Shown: in pieces, positions 31,401 through 42,999 of the stretch
Layout of the letters: each line of letters opens with the position of its first letter
Numbering within the stretch: position 1 is the first letter of the stretch
Assembly (NCBI GenBank): GCA_944472155.2
Contig: OX235272.1
Span: forward strand, 5,750,354-5,814,353
Length of the DNA: 64,000 bases
DNA from: Trichobilharzia szidati
Taxonomy: Eukaryota > Platyhelminthes > Trematoda > Strigeidida > Schistosomatidae
Direction: 5' to 3'
Program-made: the position numbers and the translations under genes
The notes under the pieces: model-generated
Seen by the model: the letters and a program-made list of their open reading frames with translations, nothing else
Databases searched by the model: none
What the model was told of the DNA's origin: nothing

Positions 31401-33545
31401 ATTTCGAACTGATCAATCGAAGAAAGATCAAACCAAATCGATGGAAAAACGGATTACAAAAACGCTAAGAGAAATTTTGAAGAAAAAGTTGATTGACAAC
31501 AACATATACAACGAACTGAAGCCTAAGGGATCCAGATTACCCTACTTGTACGGCTTACCAAAATGCGTAAGCCTGACATCCCTATGAGACCAATATTATC
31601 TATGATTAATTGGCCATATCACAAAGTAGCTAGGTGGGTAGCAGAAATGTCAGAACCGATCCGTTGTAAATTAGCAGTCTACAGCCTGAAAGACACCTTC
31701 CAATTCGCTAAACAATTAGAGAATCTAAGCATTTCAAATAAATTTTTGGTGTCCTTCGACGTGTCTTCACTATTTACAAAGATCCCATTGGAAGAGACAA
31801 TACAAATTTTATGTCTACATGCCGAACTTCTTCTGCCCAAGAACAAACTCAAACAACTTTTACTTTTGTGCACCAAAGACGTACAGTTCCAGTTCATCAA
31901 CATTCTGTACCGCCAAATTGACGGAGTCGCCATGGGAAGCCCCCTGAATCCGATTCTGGCAGATATTTTTATGGGTAGTCTGGAACAAACAAGGCTGAAA
32001 TCCACAATCAGTCAGACCAACTTCTATACCAGGTATGTCGACGACACTTTCGTTATTTGTAATTCTTTTGATGATGCATCTCAAGTACTAAAAGTCTTGA
32101 AAAGCGCCCATCCTAATATTAAGTTTACAATGGAGCATGAAAAAGAGGAGAAGTTCCATTTTCTTGACCTGGGTATCCAACGAGATATAGACGGCAAAAT
32201 CATAAGATATATACACAGAAAAGAGACCTGGAGGGCGGTTTATCTTAACTTCAAAAGTTTCTGCCCTATAAGTTACAAAAAAGGATTGGTGAGAACATTA
32301 TTTGATCGTGTAAGGAAGCTGTGTTCAGAAGAAAAGATTGAGGAAGAGCTATCCATTGTGGAGAAATGCCTACGCGACAACGGTTACCCACAAAAGTTCA
32401 TCGACAAGTATGGGAGACGTCATGTTGAAAAAGTGAAAAGCAGCACAGTAGAGAAAAAGCCTATCTTTCTGCAGCTTGCATTCAAAGGTGATGATACTGC
32501 CAGTAGAATAAGATGCAGACTGAACGCTGCCCTGAAAAGAACATATCCAGCCGCCAAGCTTGTATGTGTTTATCAAACAACTAGTTGTTTGAGACAATCA
32601 AAAGTGGACAAATACCCACCTCATGTTACCTCCAACTGTGTCTACCAATTTACATGTACGTGCCAAAGCACATACATCGGAAGAACAGAGAGAAGGGTTA
32701 TTGTCCGCATTTCTGAACACATACCAAAGAACCTGAGACTGAAAGGTCCACAAGTATTAAACAGTGCAATTGCGCGTCATCTATTAGACACTGGTCATAA
32801 TGTAGACAACTTGAAGTCATTCAAAATAATCAACAAGCAAAAGAAACCTAGCTTGCTACGCTTTGCTGAAGCAATTGCTATCAGACGACTTAAACCAAAT
32901 CTATGTACGCAGAAAGAGACAGTGGTGAATCTTGCACTGCCCTGGTGATAACAAAATATACAACTTGTATGAGTCACCCTTTTTCTTGTTTAGAAAACTC
33001 TACTCTCTCATCTAAACATGACTCACCCTATCTTGTTCTTTTCTCTTCCTTTTTTTCTATTGGCTATTAGATAAAACATTTTCTTTAGTTACGTAATCTA
33101 CCTTTTTGTTATGCTCTTTCTAGCTAAACCTTGTTTCTATACACACACATATATATGCAACTCTGTTTTTGTTTCCAAGCCTAATTGTCTAATTATTCTA
33201 TAAATAGTCAGTGTTTGTAACTCTTAATTAGTTAAATCATTCCGGACTAATGTTACTTTTACTTCCTACCAATTACTCCTTGTGATCGTGGAAAAGTATG
33301 TTCAAATCTTGAATGTAATGTAATTCATATTTTTTATCGTTCAGGTTGTAACCAGTTGAGAAGAATCCTCGAAATAATAAAAGATGAGCTCATATTATCC
33401 TGGTACAATTGTTGTTCTTGCTTTGTTCAAACAATTTGAGTTTATATTAATGCCTGCGCTGTAGCCATTTTGTCTAGAAGGACAACGGAAGCTTCGCAAT
33501 TAAATCGGCCACACAACACAACCAAATCAAGAATAGTAACACTAA
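31400..33545 (+). mobile_element. Penelope-like element, largest copy
   Basis: Contains the long RT/GIY-YIG ORF (see 31440-32948) and a long AT-rich 3' region. The end (33418-33545) has the PLE terminal-repeat words ('tgcgctgtagccattttgtc', 'aatcggccacacaacacaac') seen at 34985-35105. The 5' part of the RT is missing, so it is 5' truncated against or fused to the neighbouring PLE at 30870-31400. Confidence 0.8.
31440..32948 (+). pseudogene. PLE reverse transcriptase with C-terminal GIY-YIG endonuclease
   Basis: An uninterrupted frame runs 31563-32948 (about 461 codons). The preceding 40 codons (31440-31559, ending LPYLYGLPK) are in another frame, so one base has been lost or gained near 31560. 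RT motifs in order: DVSSLFTKIP (motif A, about 31759), GVAMGSPLNPILADIFM (motif B), FYTRYVDDTFVI (catalytic YVDD, about 32022) and FHFLDLGI. The linker holds LRDNGYPQKFI. The endonuclease has CVYQFTC and YIGRT (GIY and YIG strands, about 32637-32690), R..EH, and the terminal EAIAIRRLKPNLC (glutamate). PLEs prime reverse transcription at nicked DNA and are related to telomerase. Apart from the frameshift and the missing N-terminus it is well preserved. Confidence 0.85.
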
Positions 33546-33649
33546 CATGTAAGAAAGCCTTTTTTTTACTACCCGAATAGGCTAATAATGGACAGATAAA
33601 AGAAGAGTGGTGAGTGATTTGTAATAAATTCTAGTCAGTTGACTTTTTT

Positions 33650-33880
33650 GTTCCTTTAAGTTCCCAATGGAACATACCGCTTGAAACTAGAGGCGTGAAG
33701 TTTCGGTAGCACTGGTGTTTATTTTTGCGGGATGGCATTGCCTTCCTCATACCCAACCTTCCATCTTTACCAGTCTTGTTACTCGCTTAAAGAGGTAAAG
33801 GAGTGAGTTGGACGGTGATCGGACCCCGAACCACCTGCGTGGTCGGTGAGCATTCTACCGCTGTACCACCGACGCATAGT
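33650..33880 (-). mobile_element. tRNA-SINE with RTE-like 3' tail
   Basis: Best example of the RTE-tailed SINE on the minus strand: head 33877-33800 (tgcgtcggtggtacagcgg, then B-box region ggtccgatcacc), body with 'gtaaagatggaaggttgggt' on the minus strand, and a 3' end (33650-33690) whose 'ttcccaatggaacat' is the RTE tail. Confidence 0.75.
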
Positions 33881-34521
33881 CAGTTGATAGATCAGATAAT
33901 TACACCAGTAAGCATACATATCGTTTAACAGACATTTAACTTAACAAAATAACGAAAATAACCAAAACCACACATAGTTACATTCCTTTACATCTAATGG
34001 GATTAGTCTTAAAATGAAACAGACTGATTACGTAATCAGTAGATTGATTTAATTTTTATTCATGAGAATGAATTCGTTTGCATATTTTCTTTTAATATGT
34101 AAATTTCGACTAATTCATTCACAGTGATACGGGCATCTACTTTCCTTGGCACTGTTAAAATCATCTGGCTTCTTGATATTGCTACTCCATTTTATTCCAG
34201 TGAATAAGAAAATTCTGAGAACTGTGGTGAAAAAAATACTGTTCATGTCAATAAGTATTATTTGTTACTTTGACTAAGTAATAGATGGTAAGTAACGAGT
34301 GTAATGCGTCTGGTGCTTTGTTTAGTGCAGATGGAGTTATTCTATCAGTCAAGTTCGCAGTGTAGCCAGCGTGCTAGATGGCTCAGCATCACGGTGAACT
34401 CTGAATTATTGTTCCCAGATATTTCGAGGCAGCCAGAAGGAAACTTTGGGTGAATCAGCGATCAACGGATATATTACTTACCATGGATTGCATTTATCAA
34501 CTAATAAAGAATAATTCAAGT
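33881..34521. other. Unassigned AT-rich sequence
   Basis: No supported gene or repeat recognised. Confidence 0.4.
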
Positions 34522-34850
34522 GTTGGTTTGTAAGGATTTGATTGGTTACAGGATTTCATTATGAGCTGACAGTAGTTAGAGAACCATTGAAAAACCTGGG
34601 AGTACTGGACAGCTGTGTCGTCAGCCTAGTTTGGGACTCTTCAGCAGTACGCACCCCCGGAATTCGAACCCAGGACCTTCTGGTTACAAGGTGAGCTCGT
34701 ATACCATTAAGCCACTGGGACCCGATCCAATGGCCCATGAATTCTAACTTTTGCCAATTCATGACATAACGCGACCCCTAGCCAATGTCTTCGGCGAGTA
34801 TTTGTCCTCACACCCGACTTGCTGCACCCTACTAGTCACGACTTCTCAGA
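34522..34850 (-). mobile_element. Hammerhead SINE, single arm with full tRNA and 5' spacer
   Basis: Minus-strand order: 5' spacer (34850-34735), tRNA-like segment (about 34725-34650; B box GGGTTCGAATTCC), hammerhead (34650-34602) and tail to 34523. Stem I (GTACTG/CAGTAC), CTGAAGA and the GTC triplet are intact. The GAAA segment is disrupted (CTGACGACACAGC), so it should not cleave. The variant with an extra CTGAC before the GAAA position is shared with 36511-36929. Confidence 0.8.
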
Positions 34851-34854
34851 TGAC

Positions 34855-35110
34855 AAAAAGTTCGAATTCTCAGTCAATAAAAATTATGGATAAAGATGTA
34901 AAACAACAACCATTCACGATAAAGGAGGTTGTCAGGATATGCATTTATAACATTCATGGGAATTGAATTCAAATAAGCTCACTTGATAGTAAAGCTTGCG
35001 CTGAAGATGTTATCTAGAAGGGGGACAATCAAAAGCTTCACATTTAAATTAACCAGCTCAGAGAACACAACCAAATTAAGATCATCCACTCGAGGTACAA
35101 ATCTTCTCTA
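34855..35110 (+). mobile_element. Penelope-like element terminal fragment
   Basis: Matches the 3' UTR/terminal repeat of other PLE copies: 'gttgtcaggatatgca', 'gcgctgaagatgttatctag', 'cagctcagagaacacaacc' and 'cgaggtacaaatcttctct', the last also at 22255-22275. No coding part remains. Confidence 0.65.
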
Positions 35111-35454
35111 TTGTTTTTGAAGTTTGTACATTGTGTTGCATTATTGTGAGTATAATATGCTATCGTATTCTAAACAAATCCTGTGATTTTCGATTCTACG
35201 CGTCACTCAATGTGTGGTTCAGTTAATCGATTATCGCTCCGGATTTCTTAGGTGAGACATGAATCTACCTCGTTTTTGGATCAGAATGATCCGCCAGTGA
35301 ATGGTGATCATTATAGAAGTTCGAAAGTTGAGATGAATTTCAGTCCTTATTTCGATGCTTTCATGACATTTCAATAAGACATATAAACTTTTCCAAAGCT
35401 GAGTTATAAAACTGTTTATGACAAAATGTACCATATAGGTATTATTTCATTTTA

Positions 35455-35800
35455 GAATGTCACCCAACTTCCTATTCCTCGGGATGGTGAACATCAGTGG
35501 CTGGAGACAATCAGTGATATGACTCAAAACCGTCGTTCTCCATGACTAGCGCAAATGCATTCACTCTTTAGGATTTTGCATATCCAATAAAACTTTATTG
35601 TTCTCCCGTATTGCTATTCTTTTTACCTCACACTTCTGTTTATTATATCTCTTTTGAATGTATCTTCACTCCTGCTTTGTGTGCGACATGCAGGGAGTGT
35701 GGCAACTCGAAGTGCTGCACATCTGCACAAAGTTCTATGTTGAAAACAGTCAGTCAGTCCCTTTCGGTTCATATGAATTAGTTAACCTAGAGCTGGAATG
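35455..35800 (+). mobile_element. Second RTE-like LINE family, C-terminus and 3' UTR
   Basis: 35500-35545 reads LETISDMTQNRRS, the end of the LINE C-terminus, and 35580-35790 is the 3' UTR shared with 17405-17211 and 61240-61375 (common words 'cacttctgtttattatatctc' region, 'gcacaaagttctatgttgaa'). Confidence 0.6.
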
Positions 35801-35984
35801 ATTTCTGATGGGATATAGTATTAATGGTATGTGTTTAGCTAATTCGCAAGTAGAGTTATTTCTAAAATCGATTATTAGGCTTATGGGATAACGTAGTTTA
35901 AGCATCTTTACAGGACCATGTTTGCTACTGTCATTATAAGCTTTAGGCAGTGAATTGAAACATACAGACTAGCCCGGTGACGCC

Positions 35985-36380
35985 TTATTTCTACATACAT
36001 AAATCTGTTGTAGATTTCCTCGTCTTATTTATTACTATATCTAAAGGCTTCTTAATTTCTCCATATGAAACCATTGTAATGTGTTCAATGAATTTCTGCA
36101 TGTAGTCAGATTTATCCATAAATACTGTTAAGCTGACCTCATCAGTGACTGCGTATCTGTCATGTTTGAGGTTCATCAGAGCAAGTCCTTTCGAACATAT
36201 TTTTGGCTGTCATCCCTTTCGTGATCCAACCCTTACTGTTATTCTCGTATCTATTCAACCTAATGCTACCTCTATGTTAGAAATAACATCCTCCGGCTTT
36301 CGTTCATTAAATGTCATGTTGAAAAGATTAAACCTCTCTCAAGTACTTTTATCTCACTAGTGCTTTGGTCTCTTGGTGAG
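35985..36380 (-). mobile_element. Penelope-like element, N-terminal fragment
   Basis: The minus strand reads, across frameshifts, 'SEIKVLERGLIF' (about 36360) and an open stretch 'MNLKHDRYAVTDEVSLTVFMDKSDYMQKFIEHI' (36176-36080). The 'vLxrGLnF' block followed by a basic region is typical of the N-terminal part of PLE RTs, upstream of the catalytic motifs. Moderately confident. Confidence 0.5.
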
Positions 36381-36510
36381 AGCTTGTTGACTCACTTTGT
36401 TATTTCTGATAGCAAGCAGTAGAATGGGGGAGGTTGAGCATGCCGTCAGCAACCCCACGGTTTAAAACGAGGGAACAGTACTGCTATTGAAGCTTCATAT
36501 TTACAAGTAT

Positions 36511-36929
36511 TGGTTTTGTGTTTGATTGGTTGGAGGGTTTCATCATCAGCTGACATCAGTTAGAGAACCATTGGAAAACTTGGGAGTACTGGTCGGCTGT
36601 TTCGTCAGCCTAGTTTAGGACTCTTCAGCAACCTTCCGCAGGTTGAAGGTGAGGTAGTAACTCATCGAAGAAGTCATTGCAAATTGGTCACTCTATGTCA
36701 TGAATTGACAAAAGTTAGAATTCATGGACTGGCCACTGAATCGGGTCCGAGTGGCCGAATGTTCTACTAGCTCGCCTTGTGACCAGAAGGCCCTGAGTTT
36801 GAACCCTCGTGCGTGCATATTAATGAAGAGTCCAAAACTAGCCTGACGAAAGAGCTGTCCAGTACTCGTTGTTGGTTTTCCAATGGTCCTCTAATTGATG
36901 TCAACTCATGATGAAACCCTCCAACCAAT
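36511..36929. mobile_element. Inverted paired-hammerhead SINE unit
   Basis: Left arm (minus): tail (36511-36584), hammerhead (about 36585-36635), and a spacer 'cttccgcaggttgaaggtg' to about 36730. Right part (plus): tRNA-like segment (about 36742-36815; B box GAGTTTGAACCC), hammerhead (about 36815-36873) and tail to 36929. The tRNA is on the opposite side from the 2016-2440 unit, so both orientations of the same structure exist. The left hammerhead retains CTGAAGA and GAAA but its cleavage triplet is GAC; the right one has lost C3U4. Both share the CTGACGAA insertion. Confidence 0.75.
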
Positions 36930-37009
36930 GAAGCTTTATGTCTTGAAAGCCTACAGTCCATTGAGGACTCAGGGTGGTAAAACGAATTCATTCAATGTAG
37001 CACGATAAT

Positions 37010-38830
37010 CACAGTTTACAGTTGACAATTTATTTAGGATAGTAGGCTATATGCCTGTGTTAATCCTTTCGATTTGTTACACACACGATGTCCAATCTCG
37101 CCTTGAATGAATCAACGGATGGCGCTGATACGACGTGTTCCGGTAGGGAGTTCCAATGGTTCACAATTCGAGGCGAAAAACGGATCTCCAGACGCTGACG
37201 ATTCGACCGTAGTTTTTGAACCTTGAGGTGATGTCCTCGCAATTGGATGGTGCTAGAAGGAAGAAATAAATTAGATAAATTTGCTCCAAAATCATTTCTT
37301 AGGATACGGTATGCTAGTATTAGGTCACCCCTAAGTCATCTGTATGACAGTGGAAATAAACCCAGTCGACTTAACCTCTCCTCACATGAGAGGGTTGAGA
37401 AACCCTTTATTAGCTTAGTTCCTACACTTTGCATCCTTTCTAATAAGTCTATTTCGTATTTGAAACACGGTCTCGCTGCCTGGATCCCATATTCCAAATG
37501 AGGTCTGATAGAAGTCGGATATAATATAGGAAATATTTCAGCGTCAAAATTCGTAAAAGCTTTGCGTATGGCCCATAATATTCGAAAACCCCTTTGTGGC
37601 TGCAGCTCTACAGTTTGTTTCTGTTTTCAAGTCATACTGCACAACCACTCCCAAGTCCTTGTACTCAGGGACCACTGGGAGAGTAATGCCATTCATTGAG
37701 TAATTGTGCACGTGACTATGAGATACATGCATAACTACACTCTTGCTTAAGTTATTCTCCAAGGCCCAGTGCTTACACCGATCACTTAACAAGTTTAAAT
37801 CTTCCTGCAAAGCAAGTTGATCACTGTCATCGTGTAAGGCCCTCCATATCTTGATGTCATCAGCAAACAGTAAGCAGGATGACTTAACTACCGATGGAAT
37901 CTCATTAACATAAATCAGGAAAAGAAGTGGGCCTAGAATTGTACCCTGAGGAACGCCACTCTTAACCGATTCCCATGTTGATAAAACCCCGTTAACTCGT
38001 ACTCTTTGTCTTCTGTCCTTTAGAAATTCTTGAATCCAGTCGGCAACCACTTTTTTGATTCCCGTACTATCTAACTTTGCTAGAAGACCTGAATGAAAAA
38101 CCCTGTCAAACGCCTTGGTAAGGTCGATGAATATGGCATCCACCGGTATATTAGCATCAGCTGAGCTTGCCCAACTTTCCCTGGCCAAAAGAAGGTTGGT
38201 CAAGCAAGAGTTACCTGCTCTAAAACCATGCTGTTCCACAGCGAAAAGTTTGTTCCCTTCAATGAACTGAATGATAGCATCACGAATTATTCTTTCTAGT
38301 AGTTTAACAACAATACTGGTCATGCTAACAGGACGATAGTTCTGAACTAAGTTTCTGGATCCGGTTTTGAAGACCGGATTAATGATGGCATCTTTCCAGT
38401 CTCTTGGACATTGAGACTGGTCCAGAGACATATTGAAGATTACCGACAATGGCTCGGCTATGTTTTCAGCCAATGCTGTTAATATATTTTTATTTTATTT
38501 TGGTTACAGCTTGATGCCACACCATATTTTAAGTACAAGTATGGTATTTTCAGCATGGATATCGGTAGCCCAAATTTTGCAGGCCGACCATGGATATCGG
38601 GTGTGCGCCGGCAGGGGCTCGAACCTCGGACCATGTGCATGGTCGGCGAGAGTCCTAACCACTGTGCCACCGACGCATGAATGGAGTTCATCAGGGCCAC
38701 TGGACTTATCAGGATTGAGCATTAGAAGCCACTTTAGGACAGTATCCTTTCCAATGTATAAGGATGCCGTTTCCAGGTTACCTTCTGGAGAGACACTTCA
38801 TGTCTGGCAACATATATCAGTTCCAATCTT
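37010..38830 (-). mobile_element. CR1-like LINE copy, 5' truncated, interrupted by a SINE
   Basis: Same family as 4650-8812. The minus strand gives the RT and C-terminal domains: FIDLTKAFDRVFHSG, VPQGTILGPLLFLIY and LLFADDIKIW are in the open frame 38473-37544, followed by a one-base insertion (about 37590, in the KGFRILW region) and the rest of the C-terminus to the stop near 37062. The 3' 'tgtaaac' tail is at about 37010-37022. A SINE sits at 38484-38688 and about 60 codons of 5' sequence continue to 38830. It preserves the Tyr and Gly codons that are mutated in the 4.6-8.8 kb copy. Confidence 0.9.
38484..38688 (-). mobile_element. tRNA-derived SINE inside CR1-like ORF2
   Basis: Minus-strand copy of the element at 25378-25590: head gcgtcggtggcacagtgg begins at about 38687, with an A/T-rich tail at 38484-38500. 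Compared with the intact CR1-like ORF2, about ten target bases between 'tgctgttaa' and 'tggagttcatc' are missing and there is no obvious direct duplication, so the insertion involved a small target deletion. Confidence 0.85.
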
Positions 38831-39415
38831 CTATTACAGCCAGTGAATTGAAGAAAAAAATAACTGGCATTATTCTGTGACTCATTCAATAAATTGTGAT
38901 CACATCGCCAAAATACGATCTGTCTCACCGTATGTATTCTTGTGTGTGTGTGTGTGACATGAGCGTGTTCGTGAAATGTCCCAAAGAAAATATGTACAGA
39001 GGAGGGAAATAAAATTAGATTCACGCATTTATTCAATCATTATCTCCTCGTATTTTCTTGTCTCTAATGAAATTGGTCACAGAAGATAGAAAGGCTTAAT
39101 GAAAATGTCTGGGATAGATGAATTTGTATATGGATAATATTTTGTTTTGCAGAGTATCGCATTTATCGAAAAACCCTCATATATATATTTTTCCAGATTT
39201 TGTAATCTATATATCACAGAGTGAGTATCAATCATTCTTGTCAGTTGAGAATAATATGCTTAGGATGGAAAAGAAATTTGTATTTAAAAAAATGAAATGC
39301 GTTTAGCTCATTTTTGCAAATATACTTTCAGAAAACAATTTAAGTGCAATTCGATTGTGGATAAATATTCGTTTTTCCTTTGAAGCGATAGAGGTGAATA
39401 TTAATTTGCCTGAAA
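38831..39415. other. Unassigned AT-rich sequence
   Basis: A (TG)n microsatellite is at 38941-38957. No supported gene. Confidence 0.4.
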
Positions 39416-39685
39416 AGGAAATTTATTGACAAATTTAAGGACTTCTTGTCAGACCTAGAATCCAGGTATGTTTCAATAGCCTATGCAGCTTATATACAGC
39501 ATATACAAAAAACGGACATATACCTAAGATATGTTGATGATATATTTTTAAAGGGACCTTGAAAGTAGAATCTAAACAAGGAAAACCTAGTGACAAAATT
39601 CAACTCTTGCCATCCGAATCTCAATTTCACAATAGAACATGAGGAAAATGATACAATTCCAACACTTTCATTGTATTTCCAGACA
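39416..39685 (+). mobile_element. Penelope-like element RT fragment
   Basis: IYLRYVDDIFL (about 39516-39550) is the YVDD catalytic motif of PLE RT, followed after a frameshift by FNSCHPNLNFTIEHEE, matching 'HPNIKFTMEHEKEE' of the 31-33 kb ORF. Upstream words also fit ('KFKDFL'). Short, dead fragment. Confidence 0.7.
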
Positions 39686-39709
39686 ACACGTTCAATGAAG
39701 TATTTCGGT

Positions 39710-39950
39710 GAATAATGACTAGCAGTGGAATTCAGGTGTACATTTTGTGCCATTTGAAACTTGTCATCTGGGTGTACCTTCAATCTCCAGTAAGTTTTAG
39801 TGTTCCCACTGAGATTCCAATCCAGCAACCTTTATTGCAGACACCAAAGCGTTCTGCACTAGGTCACTGTGGCCACAAGATTCACCTGTTGTGCGACAGA
39901 CATCAATTGTTATGTCATTCCATCTGATTTTCCCATTGACTGATTGCACT
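39710..39950 (-). mobile_element. tRNA-like SINE (third family)
   Basis: Inverted copy of the 23300-23535 type, with tRNA-like 'gtgacctagtgcagaacgct' on the minus strand near 39865. Related diverged sequence lies at about 40060-40165. Confidence 0.45.
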
Positions 39951-40439
39951 GAAATTATTGTCCTATGTTAACACGTCGGTTCCATGTGTGTGTGAATAGA
40001 TGAAGTCTAAGGATTAACATGAAGTAATTTGTTGGATAGAGATTGGCGGTGGAATATTATTCGGAACTCTTCAGATGGACCTGCCTGAAATCCCCAGTAA
40101 GTGATGTTGTTCGCACTGAGACCCGAATTTAGTCGCCAATGTTGAGCTAATCGATTGAATTGTTCAGAAGTACTACAGAGGGTATGTTATTTTTGTTGAT
40201 GTCTTTCCCCATAGAGGTGTAAATGATTGGAAAAAAGCATTATTTCAACTCCTTGCTTTCCAATCTTCAAACGTTGGTAGTTTTAGAAACGGCACTATTC
40301 TTATAAAAGATAGGATTACTAGCCTCACGACGGATCTTCTGCCTTTCCTAGGTTTACTATCGACTAAGCAATATTTAAGAGCCTGTGGGACGGGAATCGC
40401 ACCCGAAACATACTGAATGATATGACGGAGAAGATTTAT

Positions 40440-41165
40440 AGCTCAGGTGCATGATTTTGGTGTAGTTGTTTTCTCCAAGTTGGGTGGTTTATTTGCCAAA
40501 CTTTCATTGACCTGCTAGGCAATATCTTCAGTGAATACTTCAATTCGATCAAGTGAGTTTTTAGATTTCTCCATGAGTTTATTAGTCATCTCTCTTGGTA
40601 ACCTTCAATGTCGTGATCGGTTGTTTTCGTGTGTTTTGACACCTTCTAGGTTACATGTATTGCTATTGGTATTGATTGTTTCCTTGACCTGAAGTTTGAC
40701 CCTTTGTGTGTGAGAGATTTCCGTCTTATCGATTGATGGATTTTGTCTATGTCGATGTGTCTATTGATTGAGGATTCACTGAAATACGAGGCTCCTAAAA
40801 TTTATCAAGCATTCTTGGTGTTTCCTCTGTCTAATATTTGAACGTCGGTTGTCCCATTGGAATTGATGTTCGTGGTTGTCTGTTAGAAGAAAATCTCGCC
40901 CATAAAGTGTCAAACTTCAGGTCAAGGAAGCAATCAACACCTTTAGCAACACAAGTAATGTAGAAGGTGTGAAAACACACAGAACACAACCGGTCATGTT
41001 GAAGGTGACCAGGAGAGATGACTAATAAACTCGTGGAGAAATCTTACAGCTCACTTCAGTTCAAATTGAAGTATGCGCTGAAGGTGTTCCTTGCTAAGGC
41101 AATGCAAGCTCCGTAAAGGAAACACCCAGCTCAGAGGACACTACTACACCAAAATACTGAACAAA
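40440..41165 (-). mobile_element. Penelope-like element shell with inverted terminal repeats
   Basis: 40450-40720 and 40905-41160 are reverse complements with divergence: for example 'gagatgactaataaactc' at 41015 against 'gagtttattagtcatctctc' at 40575. The inner 180 bp (40900-40760) encodes the last part of the GIY-YIG region (HQFQWDNRRSNIRQ) on the minus strand, as at 21540-21640. Nearly all of the ORF has been lost. Confidence 0.75.
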
Positions 41166-41689
41166 CGACATACAATAATATCATAGATGACTTTATTCCA
41201 AATAAATATTTCAGTTTTAAACGTATACTTAGAATTTTATTACTATAAATAGCACCATTGTCAATTTTCGTCTTATTTTGTGAATTACAGACAGTGTAAA
41301 TATTTTTAGAAAAAACCAGTTTCTTAGTGAGTCGAACTAACTCAGCCTAGCGAGCATTTTTCGACTTTATCCCAATCAGAAATCTAACAATTTCTTCAAT
41401 CATTCACCGTTCATTAACTAATGAAAAGTAATTGAATTTAATGAAAAAAGCAAAGTGTTATCTTACATATAAAAATAGTTTGCGATTTTCTTTTTTTATT
41501 TAGATACAAAGAAAGATCATATTCTCAAGGAAATAGACATTGAGGCTTATGAGATTAGAAAGGAATCATCGTAGCGATTATGTTTATAAAACGTGCACAT
41601 TAGCAACTACTTGCATTCTCTTTTTCAGTGATTACGTTCACGAGGCTGACCTTCAAAATAAATTGTGACAAGTCGTTAAAATTGATTAT
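41166..41689. other. Unassigned AT-rich sequence
   Basis: No supported gene or repeat recognised. Confidence 0.4.
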
Positions 41690-42995
41690 TATATTATTAT
41701 TGTTTCCTTTAATTCCTAGAGGAACATAGGGCTTCAGCCGTGCGTCTCCATTGCGTTCTGTTCTCTGCTAGAGTCTTCACCTCGCTCCAAGTCTGCCAAC
41801 ACGTTTTCACCTCCTCTTCACATCACCTCCTCCAAGTCATCCTCGCACTGACGACCAACTCGCCGCCTCCCTTTCAAGTTCCACTCGAGCAATGGCTTGT
41901 CTAGCGATGTCACTTGATGGTTTCCTCAGAGTATGGCCAGCCAATCCATCTCCATTTCTTCCTGCATATTTGTTTCACGATCGAATCCTGGTTGGTGCCC
42001 TCCCAGAGATCTCTGTTGCTGATCTTTTCTGGCCATCTGATCTTCAGTGGTATTGAGCGAAGACAACTGTTAATGAAGGTCTGTTGTTTGTTTGAGATGC
42101 TCTTTATGACGCGCAGTGCAAGTCTCTGATCCGTATAGTAGCACTGACTTCACACTGCAGTTGAAAATCCGGATCTTATTTTTGACGCTGAGTGCTGTTG
42201 ACCTCCACATAGACTTGAGAGTAGTGAAAGTTTGCCTTGTTTTTCCGATTCTTGCTTTGATATCCTCGTCAGTTCCGCTTGTAGTTGAAATGATGCTTCA
42301 CAGGTAGGTAAAAGAGGTTGTTTCTTTCAGATTTATCCCATTTATGCTGGCTGATTGTTGTCTGTTGTTGTTGCTGTTGGTGGTGTTGCCGAGGAATGTT
42401 CATCACCTCTGTTTTCTCTTTGTTCACCTGAAGTCCTATCTTTGATGCTTCTTCTGCCAACTTGTTGCTTTTCACCAGCATATCTTTCAGTTTGTGGGAA
42501 ATCAGACATATATATCATCAGCGAAGTCCAGATCCTCCTAGTCTCTTTTTGTGTGAGTCCATTTTATTGCTGTTTCCTCATTGCCCGCTGTTTGTCGCAT
42601 TATCTAATCTACTGCGACCAGGAAAATCATTGGCGATAGTAGGCAGGCAGCCAGCCTTGTCTAACTCCTGTCCTCACTTCGAAGGATTCTGCGAATTTTC
42701 CGTTGTGGATTACTTGGCATGCAACATTGTCGTACAGCTGTTGGATGAAATGTATAATTGTCGGTGGCACCCTGTTGTAGCGAAGTAGTTGTCAAAGCAC
42801 CTCTCGATGGACGCTGTCGAAGGCCCTTTCAAAGTCGATGAAGTTGAGATAGAGAGGTGACTGCCATTTCAAGCTTTGTTCAATGGTGATCCGTAATGTG
42901 GCGATCTGATCAATGCATGACTTGTTTCTCCTGAATCCAGCCTGTTCCGGTCAAAGTTTTTCTTCCAGGGCTTGTTTGATTCTCTCCTCTAATTT
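41690..42995 (-). mobile_element. RTE-clade LINE, RT domain to 3' end
   Basis: Longest minus-strand RTE copy. From 42960 it reads FRRNKSCIDQIATLRITIEQ, LYLNFIDFERAFDSVHREV (motif A), the HFIQQLYDNVACQVIHNGKF block, 'EVRTGVRQG' (motif B), then after a damaged catalytic region KLAEEASKIGLQVNKEKTEVMN (42470-42400), the connection region, the KWRWIG C-terminus (about 41975-41935) and the RTE tail (41700-41745). Frameshifts and stops throughout. RTE elements encode an endonuclease-RT; the endonuclease part is missing here. Confidence 0.85.
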
Positions 42996-42999
42996 TGTT

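Noticed and set aside
34522..34850. Active hammerhead ribozyme
   Set aside because: Stem I, CTGAAGA and the cleavage triplet are present, but the GAAA segment is disrupted, so self-cleavage is not expected.
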